Source of the DNA: Chloroflexota bacterium
Lineage (GTDB): Bacteria; Chloroflexota; Anaerolineae; Anaerolineales; Villigracilaceae
Direction: 5' to 3'
Assembly (NCBI GenBank): GCA_016191985.1
Contig: JACPVB010000104.1
Location: 1-30,900, forward strand
Length of the DNA stretch: 30,900 bases
Position 1 is the stretch's first letter, and every line of letters begins with the position of its first letter. The notes below the pieces were generated by a model, which worked only from the letters and a program-made list of their open reading frames with translations, was not told the DNA's origin and ran no database searches. Both the position numbers and the translations under genes were made by a program. Positions 17,547 to 26,683 of the stretch are shown here, piece after piece.

Positions 17547-17912
17547 TTATGCTTCTGGAATTTCTTCCATCGAGTAAAAGATTTGCGCGCCCTTTTCCTT
17601 TGCTGTGCTGACCATTAAGTCCGCGCCTGACGATGCACCCCCGACTCGCAGAACGGCATCGCATTTATCCAACAGCCTCACAGCAATGGGATGGAAAATT
17701 TCATTGAATGCCTCGTCGCCAATTTGTTTTGAGCCAGCCAATGCCACCAGCGGGAGCGCGAACCATTCGCCAAGCACGGGGATATGTCCCTTGCGGAAGA
17801 TGGGCAAGGCAAACGATTCCATCAAGTGAACATTTGCCTGGATTTTTTCAGGGTCGTCGTTTGTGCCAGAGCGATAGGGACCTGCGATGAGGATCATGAG
17901 AGGGTTGGACAT
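17547..17912 (-). CDS. Small nucleoside 2-deoxyribosyltransferase-like/DUF4406-like protein
   Basis: The 121-residue protein starts with MILIAGPYRSG, then has NVHLMESFALPIFRKGHIPVL and a C-terminal CDAVLRVGGASSGADLMVSTAKEKGAQIFYSMEEIP. This order (GPYR/GPI loop, long helix, DxxLR, SxGxxxE/D-type nucleotide loop) is the pattern of nucleoside 2-deoxyribosyltransferase-fold proteins, including DUF4406. In this protein the Glu/Asp of the last loop is represented by Asp in SGADLM. The natural substrate is unknown. AAGGA precedes the start. It lies 27 nt downstream of the transporter gene and is followed by a terminator, so it is probably the last gene of a Nudix-transporter-this gene unit. Confidence 0.7.
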   Translation of the reverse strand: MSNPLMILIAGPYRSGTNDDPEKIQANVHLMESFALPIFRKGHIPVLGEWFALPLVALAGSKQIGDEAFNEIFHPIAVRLLDKCDAVLRVGGASSGADLMVSTAKEKGAQIFYSMEEIPEA

Positions 17913-17939
17913 AAATTTTTCCTTGTCTCTATTTACGTG

Positions 17940-18860
17940 TTAAATTTTTGAAATGGGGAAATACCGCCATAGTTGAACAATCAACGTCCCCGCCCCGACG
18001 AAGATGACCCCAATGATTTGTTTCAGACCAAGCGGTTCGCCCAGAAATATCCAGGCGAGGATGGCGATCTGCGGAAGCATGGTTCCATTGATGATACTGG
18101 ACTCCACAGCAGTGAGGGTTTGCAGGGTTTTATTCCAAAGGGTGAAAGCAAGCGCGGTATTCACCAGTGCAAGCCACCCGATGATGGCCCATTGTTTGAT
18201 ATCCAATGTGCCGATGCCCTGGGTGAAAATGCCGATCACCAACATCAATATGCCGCCCACCCCCATGCTGACGGTGGTCACAATAATGGGATTGAACCTG
18301 CCTTGCGAGTTCACATACCTGCCAAATACAGATGATCCTGAATTTGCCAGCAGAGCAATTAACCCTGCAATCAGGCCAGGGATTTGTTTCCCGTCTATGG
18401 ATAAAGGCAGGAAATAGATCGCCACACCCGTTATGGTAAGAAGAATTCCACCCCACTGTGCGATGGATGTTGATTCATGTCTGCTCGATAAACCGTACAT
18501 CGCAATAACAATAGGGGAGAAGTTCAGGATAAGGTTAAGTGTGGCAGCGGGCAAAATGGAAAGGCTGACGAATTGCGCGCCCTGGGTTAGTGTGTAAAAG
18601 ATTATCCCAAGAATACATAGCTCCACCCAATGGCGCGTGGACAATTCACGTATGGCTTGACGATGATCCCGATTAAGAACGACCAGCGGTAAAAGACAGA
18701 AGAATGCAAGTGTATATCGAAGCCCTGCAAACGTAATGGCGGGTAGGTCGGATTTAAGCCCAATCTTTATCAGCACCCAGGAGGTTGACCATAGAAACGT
18801 CACCAATAACGCTTGTGAGACCGCCGCAAGATGGACTTTGTTTGTATTTGATGTGGACAT
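17940..18860 (-). CDS. EamA/DMT-family transporter
   Basis: The 306-residue protein is strongly hydrophobic, with about ten predicted membrane helices arranged as two EamA repeats. The first repeat begins LVTFLWSTSWVLIKIGL and includes the FAGLRYTLAFFCLLPLV helix; the second ends LGEPLGLKQIIGVIFVGAGT, the characteristic closing segment of the family. These are drug/metabolite transporters of the inner membrane that export amino acids, metabolites or toxic compounds; the substrate cannot be inferred. It lies 13 nt downstream of the Nudix hydrolase gene on the same strand and may be cotranscribed with it. Confidence 0.9.
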   Translation of the reverse strand: MSTSNTNKVHLAAVSQALLVTFLWSTSWVLIKIGLKSDLPAITFAGLRYTLAFFCLLPLVVLNRDHRQAIRELSTRHWVELCILGIIFYTLTQGAQFVSLSILPAATLNLILNFSPIVIAMYGLSSRHESTSIAQWGGILLTITGVAIYFLPLSIDGKQIPGLIAGLIALLANSGSSVFGRYVNSQGRFNPIIVTTVSMGVGGILMLVIGIFTQGIGTLDIKQWAIIGWLALVNTALAFTLWNKTLQTLTAVESSIINGTMLPQIAILAWIFLGEPLGLKQIIGVIFVGAGTLIVQLWRYFPISKI

Positions 18861-18873
18861 TAAAAATTGAAGG

Positions 18874-19413
18874 TTACTTCAGATATGTATCCAAATGCGG
18901 TCTCGCCAGCAACAACGCTGAAAGTGACTTGGCGTCCGGTATTTCGCCTCTTTCCGCCCTTTGAATTGCCTCGCGGACCGGGATTTTTTCCACCGATAAA
19001 AATTCATCATCGTCCGCTTCGAGGGGGTTGTGACTTAAGTCAACTGCCAGGAAGACGCCCATGTATTCGGTCGAGTACCCAGGCGCGAGGTAGAAAGAGC
19101 CGATGTGTGTCAACGTCCCGGCTTCCATGCCGGTCTCTTCACGGATTTCACGCGCGGCGCATTCTTCAAAGGGTTCATCACCGTCGCGTGTGCCTGCGGG
19201 CAGTTCGAGCATATCCATACCGGCTGCGTGACGGTATTGACGGACAAAGAGCAAGTTGCCCTCATTATCCATAGGGACGATGACGACCGAACCCCCATGT
19301 TCCACGATCTCATATTTTGTTTCGCGGTTATCGGGTGTTTTCAAATAATCGCGGCGGATTTTAAAGGCGCGTCCCTGCATCAGGATTTCAGAGCGAAGCA
19401 ATTCAAATGGCAT
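18874..19413 (-). CDS. Nudix hydrolase, ADP-ribose pyrophosphatase type
   Basis: The 179-residue protein contains a perfect Nudix box GX5EX7REUXEEXGU, from Gly74 (GTRDGDE) to REIREETGM ending at Met96. The preceding VRQYRHAAGMDMLELPAG is typical of ADP-ribose/ADP-sugar pyrophosphatases, as is the downstream SFYLAPGYSTEYMGVFLA. It probably splits ADP-ribose to AMP and ribose 5-phosphate in the cytoplasm. The start at 19413 has AAAGGAAA upstream; a longer frame to 19578 would run through the terminator of the upstream lipoprotein gene and adds unrelated sequence. It heads a probable unit with the transporter and the deoxyribosyltransferase-like gene. Confidence 0.93.
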   Translation of the reverse strand: MPFELLRSEILMQGRAFKIRRDYLKTPDNRETKYEIVEHGGSVVIVPMDNEGNLLFVRQYRHAAGMDMLELPAGTRDGDEPFEECAAREIREETGMEAGTLTHIGSFYLAPGYSTEYMGVFLAVDLSHNPLEADDDEFLSVEKIPVREAIQRAERGEIPDAKSLSALLLARPHLDTYLK

Positions 19414-19434
19414 GGCGGTTTTCCTTTGTTGGTT

Positions 19435-19463
19435 AAAGAAAAAACCCAGGTCAGATGCCTGGG
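19435..19463 (-). terminator. Terminator after the LysM lipoprotein gene
   Basis: CCCAGG (19445-19450) pairs with CCTGGG (19458-19463) across a 7-nt loop. On the minus strand a run of T residues follows (TTTTTTCTTT). It lies 16 nt past the stop at 19479 and before the Nudix start. Confidence 0.85.
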
Positions 19464-19478
19464 CTTTGGGTTTGAAAT

Positions 19479-20213
19479 TTACGGTATCTTTATCTGTTGC
19501 CCAGCGGTCAATTTTGCTGAGACCGAGATGCCGTTTGCAGAGGCAATCGCATCGGGGGAAACATCCCCAAATTTGCACGCTATACCATAGACTGAGTCAT
19601 CCGCACTGGCAGTGTATGTGGTGGGGTGTGCCAGCAAATTGCGCGCTCCGGGGAAGGAGCCGCTTTGAGGGATGATTAACTTTTGGCCTATATAATAAAT
19701 ATCCGGGCTGGTGAGACCGCTTGCTTGAAGCAGGGCATCCGGGTCCACATCGAAACGGCGGGCAATGCAGTAAGGCCATTCACCGGGTTGCAAAACCCAT
19801 TCCTTTGGTCGTGTGCCAGGCGGAACGGCTGTCCCCGCGGGTGGAACATTTACATTTGCATTCGTGGGGGTGCTGATTACAACAGGGGTTGACGTGGCGG
19901 TGGCGATGGCGCCAGTCTGCGGAGTGATGACGGTTCCGGTTGTGCCCACCTGCGCTGTGGCGGGTATGCCTGGTGTAGCAGGGGTTCCACCTCCAGCCAC
20001 TGCTGTTTGAGCTGCGGCGGTTTGCTTGGCAAATTCCTCGATCATTGCCATCGGATTTTCACCTGTAGGGAAGGGGGAAACAAACAGCCCATCCGGAATT
20101 AATGTCGGCGTTGCGGCGGGTGGTGAAGACAGGGATTGTTCGCAGGCGGATACCAACATGGTTGATACCACAAAAATAAATACCACCAGCAAGCCGCGTT
20201 GTTTTTTACTCAT
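19479..20213 (-). CDS. LysM-domain lipoprotein
   Basis: The 244-residue protein has a basic N-terminus, a hydrophobic stretch and a lipobox VSAC (Cys24), so it is an exported lipoprotein. A Thr/Ala/Pro-rich low-complexity linker (about 70-135) follows, typical of extracytoplasmic proteins in this kind of genome. Two LysM-like repeats come next. The first (about 138-183) has WVLQPGEWPYCIARRFDVDP and ends GQKLIIP; the second (about 197-244) has DDSVYGIACKFGD and ends AGQQIKIP. LysM modules bind N-acetylglucosamine-containing glycans such as peptidoglycan. Cysteine pairs inside the repeats (YCIA, IACKF) could form disulfides. It has its own promoter candidate and terminator, so it is probably monocistronic. 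Confidence 0.9.
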   Translation of the reverse strand: MSKKQRGLLVVFIFVVSTMLVSACEQSLSSPPAATPTLIPDGLFVSPFPTGENPMAMIEEFAKQTAAAQTAVAGGGTPATPGIPATAQVGTTGTVITPQTGAIATATSTPVVISTPTNANVNVPPAGTAVPPGTRPKEWVLQPGEWPYCIARRFDVDPDALLQASGLTSPDIYYIGQKLIIPQSGSFPGARNLLAHPTTYTASADDSVYGIACKFGDVSPDAIASANGISVSAKLTAGQQIKIP

Positions 20214-20245
20214 AGATTCTCCTCATTCAACATAATCAAGAAAGG

Positions 20246-20274
20246 ATGGTAGCACATCACGTTTAAAGCGTCAA
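20246..20274 (-). promoter_or_regulatory. Candidate promoter of the LysM lipoprotein gene
   Basis: The minus strand shows TTGACG, 17 nt, then TACCAT, placed about 33 nt upstream of the ATG at 20213, with GAGGAG as the ribosome binding site. This is a good sigma-70-type match between two genes that need separate transcription. Confidence 0.55.
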
Positions 20275-20293
20275 GTTATGCTCCATTGAAATA

Positions 20294-21328
20294 TCATATG
20301 ACTGCAAAAACGTTGATGGCCTGGTTTTTTCCTTTAAAAACAATCTTCCCAAGGTCTTCCACTTTGATATCATCGGGCAGACCCAGGCGGGTGTAATGAT
20401 CGATGAGGAGGGGATGTAATGCCGCCTTGGTGTATTCTTCGATCCGCGAGGCAAGGTTGACCGTATCACCAATGCAGGTGTAAATGGCGCGAGATTGTGT
20501 GCCGGTATACCCCGCCACCATCGTGCCGGAAGCAATCCCAATTCCGATGCGGATCTGGGCTTTTCCCTGCGCCGTTTGATTTTGGTTGAACACCTTGAGT
20601 TGTTCCAGCATTTCCCGCGCGGCGCGGACCGCCTTCTCACGATGGCTGTCAAAGAACATGGGCGCGCCAAAGACTGCCATCAATCCATCGCCAACCAGTT
20701 GATTGAGCGTGCCGCCATTGTTTGTGATCGCATCGAACATCAGGCTGAAATACTGGTTGAGCAGGTCAATCGACTCGGCCGGTTCCTGGTTTTCCGCAAT
20801 CGTGGTGAACGAGCGGATATCCGCAAACAATACGCTGGCAATCACCTGCTTGCCGCCAAGTGAAAAACCCGTGCGTAATAATTCCTCGGCCACTTCCTTG
20901 GTGGCAAACGTGCGGAATAATTTCCGCTGTTCGTCACGCAGGCGTTTCTTTTCCAGGCTGGCGTTGACTCGCGCCCGCAGCAAAATTGGATTAATGGGTT
21001 TTGTCAGATAGTCTTCCGCGCCGAGTTCCACGCATTTCACAACAGCATCCAGTTCGTCCATGGCCGAGGTCATGATGATGGGAATCTGCCTGAGGTCCAC
21101 ATCGTTCAGGCAGGATTCCAGAACTTCAAACCCGTTCATGATGGGCATTTCGATATCGAGCAGCATCAGGTCGAACGTGCCCGTGCGAAATTTTTCCAAT
21201 CCCTCCTGGCCGTTTTCCGCGGTTTCCACAAGGTGTCCCTCCTGTTCGAGGCTGCGCGAAAGGACCATGCGGTTGACCGAGTTATCATCCACGACAAGCA
21301 GACGGGCGGGTTCGAGAGATGGAATCAT
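20294..21328 (-). CDS. Response regulator with class III nucleotide cyclase output
   Basis: The 344-residue protein has an N-terminal receiver (LLVVDDN, phospho-acceptor Asp58 in LMLLDIEMP, Lys110 in YLTKPI). A linker helix (about 125-150) then leads to a class III adenylate/guanylate cyclase domain (about 158-340). The two metal-binding aspartates are Asp170 (LFADIRSFT) and Asp214 (LVGDGLMAVFG), and CIGDTVNLASRIE is the conserved C-terminal catalytic segment. It should make cAMP or cGMP when its receiver is phosphorylated; base preference is not settled here. It is the last gene of the phosphorelay operon, 4 nt after the Hpt gene, with its Shine-Dalgarno AAGGTAA overlapping that gene's stop. 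Confidence 0.95.
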   Translation of the reverse strand: MIPSLEPARLLVVDDNSVNRMVLSRSLEQEGHLVETAENGQEGLEKFRTGTFDLMLLDIEMPIMNGFEVLESCLNDVDLRQIPIIMTSAMDELDAVVKCVELGAEDYLTKPINPILLRARVNASLEKKRLRDEQRKLFRTFATKEVAEELLRTGFSLGGKQVIASVLFADIRSFTTIAENQEPAESIDLLNQYFSLMFDAITNNGGTLNQLVGDGLMAVFGAPMFFDSHREKAVRAAREMLEQLKVFNQNQTAQGKAQIRIGIGIASGTMVAGYTGTQSRAIYTCIGDTVNLASRIEEYTKAALHPLLIDHYTRLGLPDDIKVEDLGKIVFKGKNQAINVFAVI

Positions 21329-21332
21329 TGGA

Positions 21333-21665
21333 TTACCTTAACTCACTTAACTGGCGTCTGGCTTTTTCAAACGCCTCTTTCATGACCTCAAACCTGCTCC
21401 CCACTTCGAGGTTTTTATCACGCCCCATCATTTCCAGCTCACGCGCAAGCGCGGAAAGTTCCGCAGCGCCAAAGGTGGCCGCATTGGACTTGATCGTATG
21501 TGCCGCGCGCCGAAAGGACTCGGCATCCTTTTCGGCAAGCGCATGGGTCATCTGTGCGATTTGATTGGGCGCATCTTCCAAAAAGGTATCGATCAACTCG
21601 CCGATAAAATCCGCGCCCATGGCATCCCTGAGGTTGTTAAAAATTTTCAAGTCTATGACAGACAT
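21333..21665 (-). CDS. Histidine phosphotransfer (Hpt) protein
   Basis: The 110-residue, all-helical protein consists of an Hpt domain with phosphorylatable His56 in AAHTIKSNAATFGA, the standard motif. The first part (FIGELIDTFLEDAPNQIAQM) is also typical. Free Hpt proteins carry phosphate from the receiver of a hybrid kinase to the receiver of a response regulator. The genes on either side encode exactly these: a hybrid kinase with two receivers, 6 nt upstream, and a receiver-cyclase, 4 nt downstream. GAGGA overlapping the upstream stop codon is the ribosome binding site. Confidence 0.95.
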   Translation of the reverse strand: MSVIDLKIFNNLRDAMGADFIGELIDTFLEDAPNQIAQMTHALAEKDAESFRRAAHTIKSNAATFGAAELSALARELEMMGRDKNLEVGSRFEVMKEAFEKARRQLSELR

Positions 21666-21671
21666 GGTTCC

Positions 21672-24600
21672 TCAATTCGATTGATGGGCTTTGAATAAGG
21701 CATCCACCAATTCCACCACGCGGATGGGTTTGGGGATGTAATGGTTCATGCCCGCATTCAGGCACATTTCGCGGTCACCTTGCATGGCGTTGGCTGTCAA
21801 CCCAATGATGTAGGGATGGTGATTGGGCCAGCGCACAATGATCTGGCGCGTTGCCTCCAACCCGTCCATTTCAGGCATTTGCACATCCATCAGGATCACA
21901 TCATACACCTGGCGTTCGATGGCCTGGATGGCTTCGATGCCGTTCGAGGCCACATCGGCGCGATAGCCCATTTGCTCGAGCAGCCTCAACGCGAGCTTTT
22001 GGTTTACGGCATTATCCTCAGCGATGAGAATTCTCAACGGATGCCGGTCAGCCATATTCGGGTCCGGTTTGAAGCGCCCGGTGGTTGGGGTTTCATCGTC
22101 CATGGCGGGCTTGAAGAAGAGTCCCATCAGCGTATCGAATAGATGGGATTGTTTGATCGGCTTGGTGAGATAGGCAGAGAAGAGATTTGCGTCATCGCCT
22201 GCCTCGCGCCTGCCGAGCGAACTAAATAGCACCAATGGGAATTTTGCCCTGCCGTTGCCGCGGATGCGTTTTGCAAGTTCAAGGCCGTCCATTTCGGGCA
22301 TGTGCATATCGAGGATGGCGATATCGAAGGCTTCGCCGCTCTCGATCCATTCCAGCGCGGTGACCGGTGATTCGGTATCACGCGGGGCCATGCCCCATTT
22401 TGAAGTTTGCATGTTGAGGATGTAACGGTTGGTGGCATTATCATCCACAATGAGCACGCGCTTGTTTTGTAATTCAGGTTGAATTCCCGTATAGGCGCGT
22501 TTTTGCGTGGGGGGAAGATTTGCAACTTCGGCTTTAACTGTAAAAATAAAAGTGGAACCTGTGCCGACCCCATTGCTGACCGCCCACATGGTGCCGCCCA
22601 TCATTTCGGCCAGCTTTTTGCTGATGGCGAGTCCCAGCCCTGTGCCGCCGTATTTGCGCGTGGTGGATGAATCGGCCTGTGAAAAGGATTGGAAGAGGCG
22701 GCTCATGCCCTCCTCTGAAAGCCCAATGCCCGTATCGCGGACGGCGAAGGTGAGCAGTGCCTTTTCTTTTGCATCACCGTTTTTATAACGCTGGCTGGAA
22801 ACGTTCAGGACAACTTCGCCTTTGTCTGTAAATTTAACGGCGTTGCTGAGCAGGTTGGTCATCACCTGGCGCATGCGGGTCACATCGCCCACGATGGCGG
22901 GCGGGATATCGCCTTCGAAAATGTAGGCGATGTCGATTCCTTTTTCAACGGCGCGCGCACTGACAAGGTCCAGCGCCGATTCGACACAATCGCGCAGGTC
23001 CAACGGCTGGAATTCAATATCCATGCGGCCAGCTTCGATCTTCGAGAAATCCAGAATATCGTTGATGATGGCGAGCAGGGCATCGCTCGAGCCGCGGATG
23101 GTTTCCACGTAATCGCGCTGTTCCACATCCAATTTGGTATCGAGCAAAAGCCCGCTCATGCCGATAACCGCATTCATTGGGGTGCGGATTTCATGACTCA
23201 TGGTGGCAAGGAAGGAGCTCTTGGCTTCATTGGCTTGTTCGGCGGAGGCGCGCGCAGAGCGTGCGTCCTCGAGCAGGCGTGCGTTTTGAATGGCAGTTGC
23301 CATGCTCGAGGCGATGGATTCCATCAACGTGACGATGGATTCATCGTAGGCATGTTCGTGTTCAAAATTCTGGATGGTCAATCCGCCGATGAGTTCCCTG
23401 CCGACCACCATCGGAACCATGACAACGGATTTGGGGTATTCGTCTGCTGCCGTCATTTTGGAGCCGAGTCGCTTCCACAACGCGGGAGACTGCCGATTGA
23501 TCACCAGGGTCTTGCCTTGCAGCGAGGCTCGGATGGTAAAGTCATCGAGCGGAAAGGGTGGGAACTGGATGCGTTCATTTTTTTTCGTGACGTAATGCGC
23601 GGTAATGGTCTTTGCTTCAGTATCATATAAACCGATGCCCACGTTGTCTTCATTCACCAGTTCACGGAGTTTGTCCCCGACTTTTTCGACAATGGTATGC
23701 ACATCCAATTGCTGGGTGAGGACTTGTGAAATACTATTGAGGATTTCCAATTCGGCGGCGCGGCGCTTTGTCTCGTGGAGCAGGCGTTGGGTTTCATCAA
23801 AGAGGCGTGCATTTTCGATGGTGATACTCAGGGAACTGGCAATGGTGTTGAGCAGGCGCACATCCGCATCGCTGAAGGCGTTCTCGTGCTCCAAATTTTG
23901 CAGCGAGATCACACCCCTTACTTCATCGCCGATCATCATGGGAACCCACAAGCCTGCCTTGACCACAACACTGTCATCGGCATTTGTCCCAAGATTGCTG
24001 GATTGAAACTTGTTTGAATATTCCTCGAAATCAGCATTCACCAAAATCGGCAAACGGGTGCGGATGACATGTCCGCTGAAACCGCCGCCACCATCCTGGA
24101 GGGGGAGCGGTTCCTGAAACAATCTTTCTCCATTTTCGATGATGTATGGATAATACGTCAGGTTGTTTCTTTTATCGTAAATAGCCAACACCACGGTTTG
24201 GGCATCGAAAATGGCGCGGATCATATCCCCGGTCTTATCGTAAATGGACTGGATGTCCATTTTCGTATCCAAGCCAGTCAGGATGCTGTTGATCAGGGAA
24301 AGTTCCTCGGCGCGCTGGCGGGTCTCTTCCAAAAGGTTTTGAGATTCATCGAACAGCCTGGCATTTTGTATGGCGATGCCCATGCTGGCGGCCAGCGTTG
24401 AAAGCAGGCGCACGTCGTTTTCCTGAAAGGCGAGTTCGCGTTCAAAATTTTGAATGGAAAGTGAACCCAGTACCTGGTCCCCGGCCAGGATGGGGATGGC
24501 GATCAGCGACTTTGGGTATGAATCACCTGCCAGGAGTGTGGAACCGTATTTCTGTGCCATCCCTCCCACATTCTCATTCAGGAAAAGCGTTTCCCGATTT

Positions 24601-26519
24601 CTGATCACATACCCTGAGAACCCGGAGAGCGACTGTTTCTCAGGATAAATACGTTCGCCCTTCCAATACATATATGGAAAACCAGCCGTGTCGGTATCGG
24701 GGTCATAGTAGGAAATAATGACTGCCTGGGTATTGAAAATCCTGCGGACTTTTTCACCGACCAGTTCATAAATGGATTGCACATCGAGCTTGGATGACAG
24801 ACCCTCTTGAACGCTGTTGATGATTTCCAGCTCGTTGGCGCGCATCTTGATCTCGTTAAAATAATTGGCATTTTGAATGGCAATCGTGGCTTGCAGGGAC
24901 AATTTCTCCAAAAAGATCAGGTCCACAGAAGTAAACGGTTCGCCCCCCTCCCGCCAGACCGCCATCATCCCGTTGACTTTTCCGCCCGCCAGCAGGGGAG
25001 CCACGGACAATCGTTCATCTCCCACCGGCGGCGTACCAGGGATTTGCAACGTGCGCGGATCAAGGTTGGTATTGTTTACAAATTCTGCCCTGCCCTGTTC
25101 CGCCAGCGAGCCAATGATGCCTTCGCCGATCTTGATGGAATCCGCCATGATCTCGGCGGCGATATTCCCCCGCGCGGCAATGGCGCGCAAGGTCTTTCCA
25201 TCGGGCTGGGGAAGGTAGATGGCGCTGCTTGAAGCATTGAGCAGCACCTGCGCGTGGATCGCGATCTTATCCATCACCGTGGAAAGATTCAAAGTTGCGG
25301 AAATATCGCGCCCCACCTCATTCAACACCGCGGATTCGCGCGCATGGCGGGAAGTTTCCTCGAACAGACGCGAGTTCTCGATCACAACCGACGCCTGGTC
25401 GGCAAATAATTGCAGGAGGCGCAGCTCAGAATCCGCAAAACTGCGCGCCTCAGCGAAATGGATGTTCATCACACCTACCACCCGTTGGTGGAATTTAAGC
25501 GGCAGGCCGATCAGCGCTCCTTTCCAACTGGCGGGTGAATTTTGGTACAGGGGATGCGTTCGCATATCCTCCACCAGCACCATCCTGCCCGTCTTTGCAA
25601 CGGTGTCTGTCATTCCGCCCGGGCGCGGCTTGGCCACGGGGACATCCTTGATCTCTCCGTACGCAATGGCTGTGCCGAATTTCAATTCATTATTTTCGTA
25701 AATAAAAAGGTTGATATTTTCGATGCTTGGCAGCAGCGCAGAGGTACTTTGCAGGATCGAATCCAGCACCCTGGCATATTCGAGGTTGGAGGATAGCTCG
25801 ATGCTGGCCTTGCGGATCGCCTCCAACTCCGCGTTGCGCTGCTTGGTTTCCTTGAGCAGTCGTTCGGTCTCATTGAAGAGGCGCGCATTTTCCAGCGCCG
25901 CGCTCATGGAACTTGCCAGCGTTTCCAGCAGGAGCACATCAGACTGGCTGAATGAATTTTTACGGTCCATGTTTTGCAGCGAGATCACCCCGCGCACCTC
26001 ATCCCCGGAGACCAGCGGCACATACAAGGCAGATTTTGGGATCAACGGTCCAAGCACAAGCTTGGCCCCATATTCCCGCATTTTTTCACTAACCTTGTCG
26101 TTGAACAGAAACGTCTTCTTCACGCGCGCGAGCGTTTTCATAAAATCGCTCATGGAAGTGGGTTCAAGATGTTCCCGCCCATGCCGGTCGATGTAATAAT
26201 TAAAACTTTGCGTTTCACTCTTGAGATCGAACGACGTAATGATGGTTGTTTGCGCGCCGAAGATATCGTGCAGTTTATCCCCCACAAGTTCATAGATCGC
26301 CTGCAATTCCAATTTGGAGGCAAGCCCATCCTGCACGCTTTTGATGATTGCAAGCTCGGCTTCGCGCTGCTGCAAGTCCTTCAGGATCTGCGACTTTGAA
26401 ATGGGTTTGGCGGCGGCGCTCTTTTTCGCCACAGGTTTGCGGACGACCGCCTTTTTTACGCCTGTTTTTGGCGTTGTATTTTTTTTCTGCTCTGGTTTCG
26501 CATCCGATTTTTTTGCCAT
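21672..26519 (-). CDS. Hybrid histidine kinase: Lys-rich tail, GAF(x6), HisKA-HATPase, REC-REC
   Basis: The 1615-residue soluble protein starts with a basic tail (13 Lys and one Arg in the first 44 residues). Six tandem GAF domains follow at intervals of about 170-175 residues (roughly 55-215, 230-385, 395-555, 565-735, 745-915, 925-1085), joined by coiled-coil segments; modules 1, 4, 5 and 6 are visibly related (for example GDEVRGVISLQN in both 1 and 5). The kinase core has His1109 in ATMSHEIRTPMNAVIGM, NLLSNAVKFT, DTGIGL and GGTGLGLAISKKL. Two receivers follow, with Asp1404 (AILDMHMPEMDG) and Asp1545 (ILMDVQMPEMDG). It heads an operon with an Hpt protein and a receiver-cyclase. No transmembrane segment is seen, so the stimulus is probably cytoplasmic. 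Confidence 0.96.
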   Translation of the reverse strand: MAKKSDAKPEQKKNTTPKTGVKKAVVRKPVAKKSAAAKPISKSQILKDLQQREAELAIIKSVQDGLASKLELQAIYELVGDKLHDIFGAQTTIITSFDLKSETQSFNYYIDRHGREHLEPTSMSDFMKTLARVKKTFLFNDKVSEKMREYGAKLVLGPLIPKSALYVPLVSGDEVRGVISLQNMDRKNSFSQSDVLLLETLASSMSAALENARLFNETERLLKETKQRNAELEAIRKASIELSSNLEYARVLDSILQSTSALLPSIENINLFIYENNELKFGTAIAYGEIKDVPVAKPRPGGMTDTVAKTGRMVLVEDMRTHPLYQNSPASWKGALIGLPLKFHQRVVGVMNIHFAEARSFADSELRLLQLFADQASVVIENSRLFEETSRHARESAVLNEVGRDISATLNLSTVMDKIAIHAQVLLNASSSAIYLPQPDGKTLRAIAARGNIAAEIMADSIKIGEGIIGSLAEQGRAEFVNNTNLDPRTLQIPGTPPVGDERLSVAPLLAGGKVNGMMAVWREGGEPFTSVDLIFLEKLSLQATIAIQNANYFNEIKMRANELEIINSVQEGLSSKLDVQSIYELVGEKVRRIFNTQAVIISYYDPDTDTAGFPYMYWKGERIYPEKQSLSGFSGYVIRNRETLFLNENVGGMAQKYGSTLLAGDSYPKSLIAIPILAGDQVLGSLSIQNFERELAFQENDVRLLSTLAASMGIAIQNARLFDESQNLLEETRQRAEELSLINSILTGLDTKMDIQSIYDKTGDMIRAIFDAQTVVLAIYDKRNNLTYYPYIIENGERLFQEPLPLQDGGGGFSGHVIRTRLPILVNADFEEYSNKFQSSNLGTNADDSVVVKAGLWVPMMIGDEVRGVISLQNLEHENAFSDADVRLLNTIASSLSITIENARLFDETQRLLHETKRRAAELEILNSISQVLTQQLDVHTIVEKVGDKLRELVNEDNVGIGLYDTEAKTITAHYVTKKNERIQFPPFPLDDFTIRASLQGKTLVINRQSPALWKRLGSKMTAADEYPKSVVMVPMVVGRELIGGLTIQNFEHEHAYDESIVTLMESIASSMATAIQNARLLEDARSARASAEQANEAKSSFLATMSHEIRTPMNAVIGMSGLLLDTKLDVEQRDYVETIRGSSDALLAIINDILDFSKIEAGRMDIEFQPLDLRDCVESALDLVSARAVEKGIDIAYIFEGDIPPAIVGDVTRMRQVMTNLLSNAVKFTDKGEVVLNVSSQRYKNGDAKEKALLTFAVRDTGIGLSEEGMSRLFQSFSQADSSTTRKYGGTGLGLAISKKLAEMMGGTMWAVSNGVGTGSTFIFTVKAEVANLPPTQKRAYTGIQPELQNKRVLIVDDNATNRYILNMQTSKWGMAPRDTESPVTALEWIESGEAFDIAILDMHMPEMDGLELAKRIRGNGRAKFPLVLFSSLGRREAGDDANLFSAYLTKPIKQSHLFDTLMGLFFKPAMDDETPTTGRFKPDPNMADRHPLRILIAEDNAVNQKLALRLLEQMGYRADVASNGIEAIQAIERQVYDVILMDVQMPEMDGLEATRQIIVRWPNHHPYIIGLTANAMQGDREMCLNAGMNHYIPKPIRVVELVDALFKAHQSN

Positions 26520-26645
26520 GCACGCCTCTAAATTTTACAGAGTATCACATAATTTAGTAAACAGAAAATTGAATTGCCTCGCAATTTTCGACAAACAAAT
26601 TTACTTAATGATGAGACAAGCGATAAATTCCAGGTAATCGAATTC

Positions 26646-26674
26646 AGTTTACATACGGTGATGAAAATCGTCAA
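26646..26674 (-). promoter_or_regulatory. Candidate promoter of the phosphorelay operon
   Basis: On the minus strand TTGACG and TAAACT are 17 nt apart, about 127 nt upstream of the hybrid kinase ATG. The 130 nt nearer the gene are very AT-rich and hold several weaker pairs (such as TTTACT with TAAAAT, 18 nt apart), so the exact promoter is uncertain. No small gene is evident in 26520-26690. Confidence 0.4.
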
Positions 26675-26683
26675 TAGTGCGGA

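Noticed and set aside
19414..19578. 55-residue N-terminal extension of the Nudix hydrolase
   Set aside because: It runs through the terminator and coding end of the lipoprotein gene and does not resemble the family; the ATG at 19413 has a good ribosome binding site.
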